Notes: a model not told the origin generated them from the letters alone. 64,000 nt of DNA from Roseovarius faecimaris (GCF_009762325.1 NZ_CP034348.1:3664501-3728500), one strand, 5' to 3'; shown: positions 16,981 to 27,390, counted from the stretch's first letter. Numbers and translations: made by a program.

Positions 16981-17009
16981 TGGGCCGGTCCGGTGACCGG
17001 GTCGGCCCA
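16981..17009 (+). repeat. Strong intercistronic hairpin between dnaK and dnaJ
   Basis: A 13-bp stem (11 Watson-Crick pairs and two G-U pairs) with a TGA loop, from TGGGCCGG at 16981 to CGGCCCA ending at 17009. There is no U-tract, so it is unlikely to be a simple terminator. It could protect the dnaK 3' end or lower the amount of dnaJ message. Confidence 0.6.
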
Positions 17010-17035
17010 GACCGTTCCGAGTGAGGAGGACCTCG

Positions 17036-18190
17036 ATGGCCAAACGTGATTATTACGACGTGCTCGGGCTCTCCAAGGGAGCGTCGGCCGAAGAGATCAA
17101 GAAGGCCTACCGCAGCAAGGCGAAAGAGCTTCACCCCGACCGCAACAAGGATAACCCCAACGCCGAAACCCAGTTCAAGGAAGCGGGCGAAGCGTATGAC
17201 GTCCTGAAAGACCCCGAGAAGAAAGCTGCTTATGACCGGTTCGGCCATGCTGCATTCGACGGCGGGATGGGCGGCGGCGGCGGGCGTCCCGGTGGCGGCT
17301 TCGGCAACCAAGGCGACTTTGCCAGCGCGTTCTCGGACGTGTTCGACGACCTCTTTGGCGACTTCATGGGCGGGCGCGGCGGTCAGGGCGGGCGACAGCG
17401 CGCAGCGCGCGGTGCAGACCTGCGCTATAACCTGCGCGTCACTCTGGAAGAGGCGTTCAGCGGCCTGCAAAAGACAATCAATGTGCCGACATCGGTCTCC
17501 TGCAGCTCTTGCAGCGGCTCCGGGGCGGAAGGCGGCGCTGAACCGTCCACCTGTCCCACCTGTTCCGGCATGGGGAAAGTCCGCGCGCAGCAGGGATTCT
17601 TCACGGTCGAACGCACCTGCCCCACCTGTTCGGGTCTGGGTCAGATCATTTCGAACCCCTGCAAAACCTGCCACGGCCAGGGCCGGGTGGAGAAAGACCG
17701 CTCACTGAGTGTTAATATCCCTGCGGGTGTCGAAACAGGCACGCGGATCCGCCTGGCCGGCGAAGGCGAGGCCGGAATGCGCGGCGGACCTCCGGGCGAT
17801 CTCTACATCTTTATCGATGTGGCGCAGCACGAGCTTTTTGAGCGTGAAGAGACCAACCTTTTCTGCCGCGTGCCGGTGTCGATGGCCACGGCCGCGCTTG
17901 GCGGCGATATCGAAGTGCCCACGATCGATGGCGGCCGCAGCCGGGTAAAGATCCCCTCGGGGAGCCAGTCCGGACGCCAGATGCGCCTGCGCGGCAAGGG
18001 TATGCCCGCCCTGCGTGGCGGCGCGGCGGGGGATATGTTCATCGAACTGGCGGTGGAAACCCCGGTGAACCTGACCTCGAAGCAAAAAGAGCTGCTGCGG
18101 GAATTCGAGGAACTGTCCGAGGACAACAACCCCGAAAGCAAAAGCTTCTTCTCCTCGGTCAAAAGCTTCTGGGACAGTATGAAAAACTGA
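17036..18190 (+). CDS. dnaJ: Chaperone DnaJ (Hsp40)
   Basis: Co-chaperone that stimulates DnaK ATPase and delivers substrates. The J domain has HPD at residues 33-35. A Gly/Phe-rich linker (about 75-120) follows. The zinc region has four CxxC pairs (Cys156/159, 173/176, 195/198, 209/212), so it is a complete type I DnaJ. The ATG at 17036 is preceded by GAGGAGG, and the 384 residues are the normal length. A perfect terminator hairpin follows the stop, ending the dnaK-dnaJ unit. Confidence 0.98.
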   Translation: MAKRDYYDVLGLSKGASAEEIKKAYRSKAKELHPDRNKDNPNAETQFKEAGEAYDVLKDPEKKAAYDRFGHAAFDGGMGGGGGRPGGGFGNQGDFASAFSDVFDDLFGDFMGGRGGQGGRQRAARGADLRYNLRVTLEEAFSGLQKTINVPTSVSCSSCSGSGAEGGAEPSTCPTCSGMGKVRAQQGFFTVERTCPTCSGLGQIISNPCKTCHGQGRVEKDRSLSVNIPAGVETGTRIRLAGEGEAGMRGGPPGDLYIFIDVAQHELFEREETNLFCRVPVSMATAALGGDIEVPTIDGGRSRVKIPSGSQSGRQMRLRGKGMPALRGGAAGDMFIELAVETPVNLTSKQKELLREFEELSEDNNPESKSFFSSVKSFWDSMKN

Positions 18191-18203
18191 TCCTGCAACT
18201 CTG

Positions 18204-18232
18204 AAAAGGCACCCCGGCGCGGGTGCCTTTTT
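18204..18232 (+). terminator. Rho-independent terminator after dnaJ
   Basis: AAAAGGCACCC (18204-18214) and GGGTGCCTTTT (18221-18231) form a perfect 11-bp stem with a 6-base loop, and the 3' arm runs into a stretch of T. It lies 14 bases after the dnaJ stop. Confidence 0.93.
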
Positions 18233-18258
18233 CGTTCAGGATTAAGAAATCCGTAACC

Positions 18259-19044
18259 ATGGCGCTGCATTGTCAGCACATGACCCAGAACGCCGCTTTT
18301 TCTGAGATGCCGCTCCCGCTCTTTAACGGGGACGAGGCGCTGCAGTCACCCGCCCTGCCCCGCGCCAAACTTCCGTCATACATCCGCGATCATCGCAAGC
18401 GTCTGCGCCAGAGGTTTCTGGAAGGCGGGGCAGGTGCGATGCCTGACTACGAATTGCTGGAGCTTGTTCTGTTTCGCGCGATTCCGCGACAGGATGTGAA
18501 ACCCCTTGCGCGCAGCTTGCTCGACAGGTTTGGAGATTTCAACGGCGTGCTGTCATCCGATCCGCACAGCCTTGCTCAGGTCAGCGGCGTGGGCGAGGCC
18601 GTCATCTGCGAGCTGAAAATCATCGAAGCCGCAGCGCATCGGCTGGCGCGTTCGCGTATCCTGCAACGCCATGTGATCTCAAGCTGGACACAGGTGATCG
18701 ACTATTGCCACACCACCATGGCGCACCGGGAAACCGAGCAGTTCCGCATCTTCTATCTGGATCGCAAGAACGTATTGATCGCGGACGAGGAACAGGCGCG
18801 CGGCACGGTGGATCATGTTCCGGTCTACCCGCGTGAGGTGGTCAAGCGCGCATTGCAGCTCAATGCCAGCGCATTGATCCTCATCCACAACCACCCATCG
18901 GGCGACCCGACGCCGTCAGCAGAAGATATCGACATGACCCGCCAGGTTCAGGCGGCCTGTGACGCTCTGGGCATCACCCTGCATGATCACATCATCATCG
19001 GAAAATCCTGCGAGATGAGCTTTCAGGCGGAAGGCCACTTGTAG
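18259..19044 (+). CDS. radC: RadC-family JAB-domain protein
   Basis: A RadC/YicR-type protein of 261 residues. The helix-hairpin-helix part is at about 65-130 (VSGVGEAVICELK). The C-terminal JAMM metalloprotease-like domain has the motif HNHPSGDPTPSAED at about 210-223, with His210, His212, Ser220 and Asp223 in the expected places. Despite the name, the family's role in DNA repair is not established. ATG 18259 is preferred; ATG 18280 is an alternative and neither has a strong ribosome site. It lies just after the dnaJ terminator, so it needs its own promoter, which I could not place. Confidence 0.92.
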   Translation: MALHCQHMTQNAAFSEMPLPLFNGDEALQSPALPRAKLPSYIRDHRKRLRQRFLEGGAGAMPDYELLELVLFRAIPRQDVKPLARSLLDRFGDFNGVLSSDPHSLAQVSGVGEAVICELKIIEAAAHRLARSRILQRHVISSWTQVIDYCHTTMAHRETEQFRIFYLDRKNVLIADEEQARGTVDHVPVYPREVVKRALQLNASALILIHNHPSGDPTPSAEDIDMTRQVQAACDALGITLHDHIIIGKSCEMSFQAEGHL

Positions 19045-19048
19045 GGCC

Positions 19049-20608
19049 CTACCTGACCCAGACCTCAACCCGCCGGTTCACCCGCCGACCCCATTCGCTG
19101 GTATCGCAGGCCATCGGCATCGCTTCGCCGAAGGCAATCGTCTCAATGCTGATCCGGGCAAGGTTGGCCGTCTCTGCCGCGCGAGTCACGGCGGCGCGTA
19201 CCGCTTCGGCGCGTTTGCGCGCGATTTCCAGATTGCCCTCGGCCGGGCCCTGCCCATCGCTGAACCCCACAAAGACAAGTCGCCGCGCATCGTAATGGCC
19301 CAGCTCCATGGCCCGCGCCAGTTGCAGAACGTTGGAACGTGACTGCGCATCAAGCCGGGTTGAACCCGTCTCGAACCGGAACGTGGTGGTCAGTCGTTTC
19401 AGCGGCGCCAATGCGCGCACCATTGCTTGCAACTGACCAAGGCTCACCTCTTCGCCCGCCCTCGAAATCGCATTTGCAAAACGATCCCCCTGCGCGTTGA
19501 TCTCGATCTCTTCGGGGGTCTGATCCACAAACCCCGCGCGCCGGATCACCAATTGCGCTGACGGATCGCGCAGATAGGTCAGAAACTCGCGCACCAGCTT
19601 GGGAAAGCGGCGCGCGGGCATGTACAGAAACAATGGCATCGTCAGCGGATAATCCTCGGTCTTCACCGCGCGGCGCATGGCCTTCATGGCAAATCCGCAT
19701 TGTCCCTTTAGCGCGAGGGGCCAGGTGCTGCCCGTATCAGACTGCCGCGTGACCGCGATGGCAAAGGGATCCGCCATCACAGCAGCAAGAAGCGATTGAT
19801 CGCTTTCATGCCATGTGACCGAGGGCGCGGGCGCCACCGACGCGGGACGCAGCACCTGGTCGGCCACGGCCTGACCCAGTCCCGACACATTGCTCAGCAT
19901 CTGTACGTCAATCGGCGCATCCGGCCCGCCGAGGACCGCCCAGTTGGTGATCTTCCCCGAAAGCACATCGGCAAGCTGCGGCGCTGTAATGTCCTGCACC
20001 GGGTTCGTCGGTGACACCACGGGCACCAGCGCATCAAGGGCCACCACCTTGCTGCGCCCCCTGGCAAGGAGGTTTCCAAGCCCGGCATCGCGCGCGCGCT
20101 TCACCTCTTCCGGCCGCACCTCACGCAGGGACATGACAATATCGGCCTCATCGGCCAGAAGGTCCGCGAAACCTTCGTCCGAATTGGTCAGCTGAAAATC
20201 GAACTCACCCAGAAGCTGCCCGGTCGACTTGTCGGTGATACGATAGCTGAAATCCGCATCAGCACGGCTTTCCCGCTCCAGGGAGTAGCCGCTCTTTATG
20301 GCGAACGCCTCCAGCAGGCCAGGCATCAGAACACGACCGATCGCAGGCTCACCGGCAAGGGTGATCCGAGCAACGAAGTTGTTGAGGTTTGGACATCCCG
20401 GCCCCTCGCAATCCACGCCCGAGCCATCGACGGTCAGCTCACCATAGATCGTATCGACGCGGTAAAACTCGCCATCGAACCCCAGCAGATTGCCGGAAAT
20501 CTCAACATCGCCGTCGCGGGAGGTGAGCGTCACATCCTGCGCAGAGGCGCCGGGCGCCATCCCAAAAAGAAGAAGTGCGGCGAGGACCGCCGCACGTAGC
20601 CTTGTCAT
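19049..20608 (-). CDS. PstS-like periplasmic binding protein fused to an OmpA peptidoglycan-binding domain
   Basis: A 519-residue exported protein. Residues 1-23 are a signal peptide ending A-S-A-Q. A small beta-rich segment (24-85) is followed by a periplasmic-binding-protein domain of the phosphate-binding PstS type (about 95-350) and a C-terminal OmpA domain (about 400-519; FRFETGSTRLD, VFVGFSDGQG, NLEIARKRAEAVRAAV). The OmpA part should tie the protein to peptidoglycan. No pst transporter genes are nearby, so it may sense or bind a ligand rather than feed an ABC transporter. It follows the gene at 20633 by 24 bases and is probably co-transcribed with it. Confidence 0.82.
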   Translation of the reverse strand: MTRLRAAVLAALLLFGMAPGASAQDVTLTSRDGDVEISGNLLGFDGEFYRVDTIYGELTVDGSGVDCEGPGCPNLNNFVARITLAGEPAIGRVLMPGLLEAFAIKSGYSLERESRADADFSYRITDKSTGQLLGEFDFQLTNSDEGFADLLADEADIVMSLREVRPEEVKRARDAGLGNLLARGRSKVVALDALVPVVSPTNPVQDITAPQLADVLSGKITNWAVLGGPDAPIDVQMLSNVSGLGQAVADQVLRPASVAPAPSVTWHESDQSLLAAVMADPFAIAVTRQSDTGSTWPLALKGQCGFAMKAMRRAVKTEDYPLTMPLFLYMPARRFPKLVREFLTYLRDPSAQLVIRRAGFVDQTPEEIEINAQGDRFANAISRAGEEVSLGQLQAMVRALAPLKRLTTTFRFETGSTRLDAQSRSNVLQLARAMELGHYDARRLVFVGFSDGQGPAEGNLEIARKRAEAVRAAVTRAAETANLARISIETIAFGEAMPMACDTSEWGRRVNRRVEVWVR

Positions 20609-20632
20609 AAAGTGACCTCGGATCGTGCCGGA

Positions 20633-21643
20633 TTAGTTCCCGGCGATTTTCAGGTCATTCAGCAGGTTTTTCAACACCAGAAAGTCACCAACCGAGTCAC
20701 ATTCAGGCATGGCCAGCACCAGGTCCTGCACTTTCAGGCTGCCATCGGCGCTTTTCTGGAGCGACTGCGCCTCGACATCTCGGCCGCAATTGGCTGCGGT
20801 GATCTCGGCCTCGACGCTCAGGGTCACATCCCCGCCCTGTTTGGCCACGCCGGAAGGGAAGGTATAGACCTCAGCTATCAATGCCTGATCAAGCTCCGGA
20901 TCGCCCAACCGCGTGAGGAACCCGCCCTCACCCAGCGCCGCGCTACTTTCATCCCGCGCGGCATCGGCCCACACGTGACCCGCTTCGCCATAATCGGCGC
21001 CATATTCCAGCGCATGAACCTGCATGCCGCTCTGACCTTTCCACTGCACAACAGCGCGGTCGTAATACTCCAGCGATGTCACGGATGCATTGGCAACAGC
21101 CCCTTCGCCATTGGCGAAGGCCACGATGAACACCGCGTTTTCCGACAGCGCCGGAACCGCGAATTCTGCCGTGCCTTCCATGTCGGTCGTCATGCTGAAC
21201 ATCATGCCATTGTGGTGCAGGGTAAACCGTTCGTTGACCATGCAAGGGGCTTCCAGCGTCAGTTGCACCATCGCAGCAGCCTGCGCCATCGCGCTCAGCA
21301 TATGCTCGCAATTGAAGCTTGGGGCGGCCTCCTCTTCGGGCATTTCCGCCAGCGGAATGTCCTCCAGCGCGGCGTTGACCACCGGTTCCGCCGGCAATTC
21401 TGCAATGGCAGGCGATTCAGGAAGCGTCGGAGGAGCAGCAGAGGCAAGCGCCAGATCGTTGACCTCAACCGGAGCGGCATCAGTCATCGTAGCCGCTGCC
21501 TCGGTTGCGACCATGCTCGCAGACGCGACCTGCTGACCACCGGCCCCTGCCGGAACCTGCGATCCGCTTTGCATGAAATACCCGATACCAAGGGCGCAAA
21601 CGAGCGTTCCCCCGGCAGTAATGAGTCGTTTTGGCTGGATCAT
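20633..21643 (-). CDS. Membrane-anchored protein of unknown function
   Basis: I do not recognise a named family. The 336 residues start with an uncleaved anchor or signal (about 8-24, LITAGGTLVCALGIGYFM), then an Ala/Pro/Glu-rich linker to about 108, then a periplasmic domain with four cysteines that could form disulfides (first in FNCEHML, the last in MPECDSVGD). It is followed after 24 bases by the PstS/OmpA gene, and secA lies upstream on the same strand with a 101-base gap. Similar genes near secA in Rhodobacteraceae have at times been labelled translocase, but nothing in the sequence supports that function. Confidence 0.65.
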   Translation of the reverse strand: MIQPKRLITAGGTLVCALGIGYFMQSGSQVPAGAGGQQVASASMVATEAAATMTDAAPVEVNDLALASAAPPTLPESPAIAELPAEPVVNAALEDIPLAEMPEEEAAPSFNCEHMLSAMAQAAAMVQLTLEAPCMVNERFTLHHNGMMFSMTTDMEGTAEFAVPALSENAVFIVAFANGEGAVANASVTSLEYYDRAVVQWKGQSGMQVHALEYGADYGEAGHVWADAARDESSAALGEGGFLTRLGDPELDQALIAEVYTFPSGVAKQGGDVTLSVEAEITAANCGRDVEAQSLQKSADGSLKVQDLVLAMPECDSVGDFLVLKNLLNDLKIAGN

Positions 21644-21744
21644 GACGACCTCCCACAGCTTTTGAAGCTCTGGGACGCTACAAAACGATCAAGGCCCAGT
21701 TATGACGCCTGAGGGGTCACATTCGGGCGTCTTGAAGGCGTATG

Positions 21745-24441
21745 TTACACCAGACGCCCGTGACAATGCTTGAATTTCTTGCCTGATCCGCAGGGGCACT
21801 GCTCGTTCCGGCCCGGGTCACCCCAGGTGCTGGGATCGTCCTCGACAAAGCCTTCGCGCGCGTTCTCGGGATTGCCCACAGGCTCAGGCGGCTCGGCGGC
21901 CTTCTGCATCGCAGCCTGCTGTTCCTGCATCTGCCGCATCAGGGCGTCTTGCTCTTCCTGCGTCATCGGCCGGATCTGGGCCAGCTTCTGGGTCACTTCC
22001 TGGCGTAGACTGTCCAGCATGTTTTCGAAAAGCTGGAAGGCCTCGTTCTTGTATTCGTTCAGAGGATCACGCTGCGCATAGCCACGGAAGCCGACGACCG
22101 AGCGAAGATGCTCCAGACGCAGAAGGTGCTCGCGCCACTTGCCGTCGATCGTCTGCAAAAGCACCTGCTTTTCGATCATCCGCATGTTCTCGGGGCCGAA
22201 CGCCTCGGCCTTCTCGGTCATCATCTGTTCAGCGGCAGAATCCAGGCGATCCGCGATCTCGTCATCGTCCACGCCTTCCTCATTCGCCCAGTCGATTACC
22301 GGCACGTCCATATTGAACTGCTCGATCACCGCCTTATGCAGCCCTTCGGTATCCCATTGATCGGCATAGGTTTTCGGCGGCATATACGTGTCGATCAGAT
22401 CGTCGATCACCTCGCCGCGCATGTCCTGCACGATATCCGACAGATCTTCGGCCTTCATGATGTCGAGCCGCTGCTTGAAGATCACCTTACGCTGATCGTT
22501 CATCACGTCGTCAAACTTCAGAAGCTGCTTGCGGATGTCGAAGTTGCGCCCTTCCACCTTGGCCTGCGCGCGCTCCAGCGATTTGTTCACCCAGGGGTGA
22601 ATGATCGCCTCGCCTTCCTTCATGCCCAGCGTCGACAGCACCTTTTCCAGCCGTTCCGAGCCGAAGATGCGCATCAGGTCATCGTCGAGGCTCAGGAAGA
22701 ACGCCGAACGTCCCGGGTCCCCCTGACGGCCCGAGCGGCCGCGCAGCTGGTTGTCGATCCGTCGGCTTTCGTGCCGTTCCGTGGCCAGAACAAACAGGCC
22801 GCCTGCATCCTTCACCGCCTGCTCATCGGCCTCATGCTCGGCCTCGATGCGTTCCCGGATCGTCTCGGGGTCGCCCTCGGGGTCGGCAGCGATGGCTTCC
22901 ATGATCTTGAACTCGACATTCCCGCCCAGCTTGATGTCGGTCCCGCGCCCGGCCATGTTCGTCGCAATCGTCACGGCACCCAAGCGGCCCGCATCGGCCA
23001 CAATCTGCGCCTCCTGCTCGTGTTGCCGCGCGTTCAGCACGTTGTGCTTGATCTTGGCCTCGGTCAGCATCTTGCTGAGCATTTCAGATTTCTCGATCGA
23101 GGTGGTACCCACCAGCGTCGGCTGACCCTTTTCATGGGCCTCGCGGATCACGGTGATCACCTCGTCATACTTCTCTTTCGCGGTGCGGAACACGGCGTCA
23201 TCGTCATCCACACGGGCAATCGGTTTGTTGGTCGGAACCTCAACCACGCCCAGCCCATAAATCTCGCGAAATTCGTCGGCCTCGGTGGCGGCCGTGCCGG
23301 TCATGCCCGCCAGTTTCTCGTAAAGGCGGAAATAGTTCTGGAACGTCACCTGAGCCAGCGTCACGTTCTCGGGCCGGATGCTCACGCCTTCCTTGGCTTC
23401 GATCGCCTGATGCAGACCTTCGGACAGGCGCCGTCCGGCCATCATCCGGCCGGTAAATTCGTCAATCAGCACCACCTCGTCACCGCGCACGATATATTCC
23501 TTGTCACGGGCAAATAGCGTGTGCGCGCGCAGACCCTGATTGACATGGTGCACGATGGTCGTGCTTTCCGGATCATAAAGCGAGGCATCTTCTTCCAGAA
23601 TGCCATGCTTCTTGAGCAGCGCTTCGAGGAACTCGTTGCCCTCGTCGGTGTAGCTCACACTCCGGTTCTTCTCGTCGATCGAGTAATGCTCTTCCGTAAG
23701 CTCCGGGATCAGCTTGTCGATTGTAATATACAGGTCGCTGCGGTCCTGCGCCGGGCCGGAGATGATCAGCGGCGTCCGCGCCTCGTCGATCAGGATGCTG
23801 TCCACCTCGTCGACAATCGCGAAGTAGTGATCGCGCTGGTTCATCTCTTCCAGCGAGGATTTCATGTTATCGCGCAGATAATCAAAGCCCAGCTCGTTGT
23901 TGGTGGCATAGGTGATATCGGCGGAATAGGCCGCTTTCTTTTCATCCTCGGCCTGCTGCGGATAGACCACGCCACAGCTCATCCCGAGCGCACCATAAAC
24001 CTTGCCCATCCAGTCGGCATCGCGGCGGGCCAGATAATCGTTCACCGTCACGATGTGCACACCGCGCCCGGTCAGCGCATTGAGATAGGCCGGGAAAGTG
24101 GCGACAAGGGTTTTGCCCTCGCCGGTCTTCATTTCCGAGATGTTGCCCTCATGCAGAAAAATACCGCCCATGAGCTGCACGTCGAAGGCCCGCAGGCCCA
24201 GCGCCCGGCGCGCCCCTTCGCGGCAGTTGGCGAAGGCTTCGGGCAAAAGCGACTCGAGGCTTTCACCGTTCGAGACCCGCGCTTTGAACTCGGCGGTCTT
24301 CTCGATCAACCCCTCATCCGAGAGCGCCTCAAACTCGGGCTCCAGCGCGTTGATCTTCTCGACAAGCGGTCGCGTCGCTTTGACTTTTCGGTCATTCGGG
24401 GTCCCGAAAATCTTCTTGGTGACCGCTCCAAATCCCAGCAT
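21745..24441 (-). CDS. secA: Preprotein translocase ATPase SecA
   Basis: Motor ATPase that pushes unfolded preproteins through SecYEG. Walker A MKTGEGKT is at 104-111, and the DEAD-type region [20 protein letters not shown] and the second ATPase motif [12 protein letters not shown] are present. The C-terminal zinc site, [13 protein letters not shown] with Cys882, Cys884, Cys893 and His894, normally binds SecB and phospholipid. At 898 residues it is full length. It has a clear promoter upstream. The gene upstream, in the opposite direction, is a secreted parvulin that may help fold SecA substrates. Confidence 0.99.
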   Translation of the reverse strand: MLGFGAVTKKIFGTPNDRKVKATRPLVEKINALEPEFEALSDEGLIEKTAEFKARVSNGESLESLLPEAFANCREGARRALGLRAFDVQLMGGIFLHEGNISEMKTGEGKTLVATFPAYLNALTGRGVHIVTVNDYLARRDADWMGKVYGALGMSCGVVYPQQAEDEKKAAYSADITYATNNELGFDYLRDNMKSSLEEMNQRDHYFAIVDEVDSILIDEARTPLIISGPAQDRSDLYITIDKLIPELTEEHYSIDEKNRSVSYTDEGNEFLEALLKKHGILEEDASLYDPESTTIVHHVNQGLRAHTLFARDKEYIVRGDEVVLIDEFTGRMMAGRRLSEGLHQAIEAKEGVSIRPENVTLAQVTFQNYFRLYEKLAGMTGTAATEADEFREIYGLGVVEVPTNKPIARVDDDDAVFRTAKEKYDEVITVIREAHEKGQPTLVGTTSIEKSEMLSKMLTEAKIKHNVLNARQHEQEAQIVADAGRLGAVTIATNMAGRGTDIKLGGNVEFKIMEAIAADPEGDPETIRERIEAEHEADEQAVKDAGGLFVLATERHESRRIDNQLRGRSGRQGDPGRSAFFLSLDDDLMRIFGSERLEKVLSTLGMKEGEAIIHPWVNKSLERAQAKVEGRNFDIRKQLLKFDDVMNDQRKVIFKQRLDIMKAEDLSDIVQDMRGEVIDDLIDTYMPPKTYADQWDTEGLHKAVIEQFNMDVPVIDWANEEGVDDDEIADRLDSAAEQMMTEKAEAFGPENMRMIEKQVLLQTIDGKWREHLLRLEHLRSVVGFRGYAQRDPLNEYKNEAFQLFENMLDSLRQEVTQKLAQIRPMTQEEQDALMRQMQEQQAAMQKAAEPPEPVGNPENAREGFVEDDPSTWGDPGRNEQCPCGSGKKFKHCHGRLV

Positions 24442-24552
24442 GTTTTATCCCAACCGGTGTTTCGCCTGATTGTGACAGGCTATTGCTTGCCCCGCTTGAT
24501 CGGGCACCCTACAAAGGCGCAACCCGGGGCGGAATTTCCTTGATCTTAAGGC

Positions 24553-24581
24553 GATGTAAGGGGCCGCCCGAACAGTGTCAA
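24553..24581 (-). promoter_or_regulatory. secA promoter
   Basis: On the minus strand TTGACA (24576-24581) and TACATC (24553-24558) are separated by 17 bases. The predicted start near 24546 leaves a leader of about 105 bases before the secA ATG at 24441. Confidence 0.7.
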
Positions 24582-24631
24582 CGCCGTGCGGCCAGAACTG
24601 GCCTGAACCTATTGTCGCAAAGGATGCCCTG

Positions 24632-25489
24632 ATGAAATTCTGCCTTCCGCTTCTGACAGCCGTCAGCCTTGCCCTTGCCCCCATCGGCGCCGTGGCTGCG
24701 GATGAAACTCAGGCGCTTTCGCCGGACACAGTGCTGGCGACGGTCGATGGCACAGAGATCACCCTGGGGCATATGCTGGCCGTGCGCAGCAGCCTGCCAC
24801 CGCATTACGATCAGCTTGACCCGACAACCCTTTTTGACGGCATTCTGGAGCAGCTCGTACAGCAGGCGCTGCTGTCGCAATCGCTCGAAGGCGAACCCGC
24901 GCTCCAAACGCGCCTGACCATCGAAAACGAGACCCGCGCCATCCGCGCCGGGGCCGCGATCGATGCTGTGATGCGCGAAGAGTTCACCGAAGATGAAATC
25001 CAGGCCGCCTACAAAAGCGAATATGTCGATCGGGGCCCGGATATCGAGTATCGCGCTGCTCATATCCTCGTGGAAACCGAGGAAAAGGCGCAATCTCTGA
25101 TCAAGGCGCTGGCCGACGGGGCCGATTTCGCAGCCCTGGCGCAAGAGCATTCAACCGGACCTTCGGGGCCCAATGGCGGAGAGCTCGGCTGGTTCGGCAA
25201 AGGGGTCATGGTGGAGCCATTCTTTGATGCCGTCACCAGATTGGACGTGGGTGGTGTGTCCGAGCCGGTTCAAACTCAGTTCGGTTTTCACGTCATCACC
25301 CTGCTGGACACACGTTCGCAGGATGTGCCCTCTCTCGACGACGTGCGCGAGCAGCTGGTCAATGAACTGCGCAACGAGAAATTCCAGAATCACGTTGCCA
25401 CTCTGAAAAGCAAGGCCATGATCGACCAGATCGAAGCGGGCACGATTGACCCGTCGGTTGTCAACCAAACAGACCTTCTGGAGCAATAA
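24632..25489 (+). CDS. Periplasmic parvulin-type peptidyl-prolyl isomerase
   Basis: A 285-residue foldase of the SurA/PpiC type. Residues 1-23 are a signal peptide ending A-V-A-A. A helical N-terminal part is followed by the parvulin domain (about 145-245), with typical segments AAHILVETEEKAQSLI, GPNGGELGWFGKG and PVQTQFGFHVITLL. The ATG at 24632 has AAGGA about 8 bases upstream. It would help fold secreted and outer-membrane proteins. argJ starts 2 bases after its stop, so the two are co-transcribed although their functions differ. Confidence 0.92.
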   Translation: MKFCLPLLTAVSLALAPIGAVAADETQALSPDTVLATVDGTEITLGHMLAVRSSLPPHYDQLDPTTLFDGILEQLVQQALLSQSLEGEPALQTRLTIENETRAIRAGAAIDAVMREEFTEDEIQAAYKSEYVDRGPDIEYRAAHILVETEEKAQSLIKALADGADFAALAQEHSTGPSGPNGGELGWFGKGVMVEPFFDAVTRLDVGGVSEPVQTQFGFHVITLLDTRSQDVPSLDDVREQLVNELRNEKFQNHVATLKSKAMIDQIEAGTIDPSVVNQTDLLEQ

Positions 25490-25491
25490 TC

Positions 25492-26721
25492 ATGGGTGCC
25501 ACCCCTCCCAGATCGCCGCTTGCGCCTGCGGCCTTTCCCGACCTGCCCGAAATCGGCGGGGTCAGCTTTGCCACCGCTGAGGCAGGTGTGCGCTATAAGG
25601 GTCGCGAAGATGTGATGCTGGCCAGTCTGGCACCGGGCACCGCCATCGCCGGGACATTCACACGGTCCTCGACCCGCTCGGCCGCGGTGCTTGATTGTCA
25701 GGCGAAGATCGGCAAACCGAGCGATGCGGGTGCCGCGATCATCGTGAATTCAGGCAACGCCAACGCCTTTACCGGTCGCAACGGGGCCGAGGCCGTGCGC
25801 GCCACGACACAAGCCGTCGCCCAAGCGCTGAACCTGCCCGAGACGCGTGTGTTCTCTTCGTCCACCGGGGTTATCGGGGAGCCGCTGCCGCATGACCGGA
25901 TCACGGCAAAACTTGATGAACTGGCCAAAGCGCTTTCGCCCTCCGCCATGGACCGTGCCGCGCGCGCGATCATGACCACCGATACCTTCCCCAAGGGCGC
26001 TGCTGCCGAGGTTGAGATCGATGGCCAGGTGATCCACATTGCGGGCATCGCCAAGGGGTCGGGCATGATTGCGCCCGATATGGCAACGATGCTCGTCTAT
26101 ATCTTTACCGATGCGATGATCGACCAGCAGGAGTTGCAAAACATGGTTTCGGTGCTCAACGCCGCGACCTTCAATTGCATCACGGTCGACAGCGACACCT
26201 CGACCTCTGACACACTTCTTGTTGCGGCCACCGGGGCGTCCGGGCTGCGGGTGACCGAGCAGAGTGTCGGCTTCATGGAAGGGCTGCGCAATGTCATGCT
26301 CAACCTCGCGCATCAGGTGGTGCGCGACGGCGAAGGTGCGACGAAGTTTGTCGAAGTATCCGTTACCGGCGCGCTCAGCGATGAGGATGCGCGCACCCAT
26401 GCGCTCTCCATCGCCAATTCGCCACTGGTCAAGACGGCCATCGCCGGAGAAGATCCGAACTGGGGCCGTGTTGTCATGGCCATCGGGAAATCCGGCGCGC
26501 CCGCCGATCGCGATACGCTCTCCATCCGCTTCGGCGATATCCTCGTGGCGCGCGAGGGATGGGTCAGCCCCGATTATAACGAGGACATCGCAGCCGCCTA
26601 TATGAAACAACAGGAGCTCGCGATTCACGTGGATCTTGGCATGGGCGGCGGTACGGCGCGGGTGTGGACCTGTGACCTGACCCACGGCTATATCGAAATC
26701 AACGCCGACTACCGCTCATGA
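25492..26721 (+). CDS. argJ: Bifunctional ornithine acetyltransferase/N-acetylglutamate synthase
   Basis: Recycles the acetyl group in arginine synthesis by moving it from N-acetylornithine to glutamate, and in bifunctional forms also makes N-acetylglutamate. The autocleavage site lies in the segment [11 protein letters not shown], between Ala198 and Thr199, where Thr becomes the N-terminal nucleophile of the beta chain. At 409 residues it has the normal length. It starts right after the parvulin gene and overlaps mutT by 4 bases. argG, a later pathway gene, is elsewhere in the window at 52.6 kb. Confidence 0.97.
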   Translation: MGATPPRSPLAPAAFPDLPEIGGVSFATAEAGVRYKGREDVMLASLAPGTAIAGTFTRSSTRSAAVLDCQAKIGKPSDAGAAIIVNSGNANAFTGRNGAEAVRATTQAVAQALNLPETRVFSSSTGVIGEPLPHDRITAKLDELAKALSPSAMDRAARAIMTTDTFPKGAAAEVEIDGQVIHIAGIAKGSGMIAPDMATMLVYIFTDAMIDQQELQNMVSVLNAATFNCITVDSDTSTSDTLLVAATGASGLRVTEQSVGFMEGLRNVMLNLAHQVVRDGEGATKFVEVSVTGALSDEDARTHALSIANSPLVKTAIAGEDPNWGRVVMAIGKSGAPADRDTLSIRFGDILVAREGWVSPDYNEDIAAAYMKQQELAIHVDLGMGGGTARVWTCDLTHGYIEINADYRS

Positions 26722-27116
26722 AAACCGTGCTGGTCTCTGCCGTGGCGCTCATCGACATCGACGGGCGCATCCTTCTTACGCAGCGGCCCGAGGGCAAGTC
26801 CATGGCCGGGCTGTGGGAATTCCCCGGCGGCAAGGTCGAACCGGGAGAGACGCCCGAACACGCGCTTATCCGCGAACTGCACGAGGAACTGGGGATTGAA
26901 ACATGGGGGTCCTGTCTTGCCCCGCTGACCTTCGCCAGCCACAGCTATGAGGATTTTCACCTGCTGATGCCGCTCTTTGCCTGCCGAAAATGGGAGGGCA
27001 CCCCACGGGGCCGCGAAGGCCAGGCGCTCAAATGGGTCCATGCCCGCAACCTGCGTGACTATCCGATGCCGCCCGCCGATATCCCTCTCATCCCAATTCT
27101 TCGTGACTGGCTCTAG
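26718..27116 (+). CDS. mutT: 8-oxo-dGTP diphosphatase MutT
   Basis: Removes oxidised dGTP from the nucleotide pool and so prevents A-T to C-G changes. The NUDIX box is complete ([17 protein letters not shown] followed by LHEELGI) at about residues 37-60. The 132 residues match MutT. The ATG overlaps the argJ stop by 4 bases. The C-terminal part resembles MutT more than other NUDIX families, with the ending [12 protein letters not shown]. Confidence 0.93.
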   Translation: MKTVLVSAVALIDIDGRILLTQRPEGKSMAGLWEFPGGKVEPGETPEHALIRELHEELGIETWGSCLAPLTFASHSYEDFHLLMPLFACRKWEGTPRGREGQALKWVHARNLRDYPMPPADIPLIPILRDWL

Positions 27117-27238
27117 CTTGGACGTTTTTCAGCTTTGATCAGCCCTCGAATCGGATAGTATTGTCTCTGGTTGCGATCAAATTAGGTTGTGTGTCGATAG
27201 ATTGATCATAATGCGTGTCCATTCGGGGGGATATAGAC

Positions 27239-27373
27239 ATGCTTCGCACCATCCGTGTCGGAAAATACATTTCTGTTCAGGGCATCTGTGTCCGCACCCT
27301 GCCCAACGGGCTGATGCAGGTGCGGGTTGGTGATCGTATCTTCTCAGGCGTGCCGGTCAGCAAAGCCGCCTGA
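27239..27373 (+). CDS. Conserved-looking 44-residue protein
   Basis: A small gene preceded by a GGGGGG ribosome site 7 bases before the ATG. The product starts MLRTIRVGKYISVQGICVRT and ends GVPVSKAA; the repeated V-R-V and R-V-G-D pattern suggests a small beta-rich domain. I recall similar short proteins in Rhodobacteraceae but cannot name a function. It is followed by a terminator hairpin shared with infB on the other strand. The 122 bases upstream contain several GATCA/TGATC elements but no convincing promoter. Confidence 0.7.
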   Translation: MLRTIRVGKYISVQGICVRTLPNGLMQVRVGDRIFSGVPVSKAA

Positions 27374-27390
27374 GCCCTGCACCACGATCC

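Noticed and set aside
14866-17043. A 725-codon open frame on the minus strand opposite dnaK
   Set aside because: dnaK is certain on the plus strand. The antisense frame is a product of high-GC codon use and has no family features.
21660-21744. GACGCC/GGCGTC stem after secA as a terminator
   Set aside because: The loop is long (16 bases) and no T-run follows; too weak to annotate.
22108-23517. A 469-codon plus-strand frame opposite secA
   Set aside because: Antisense shadow of a certain gene.
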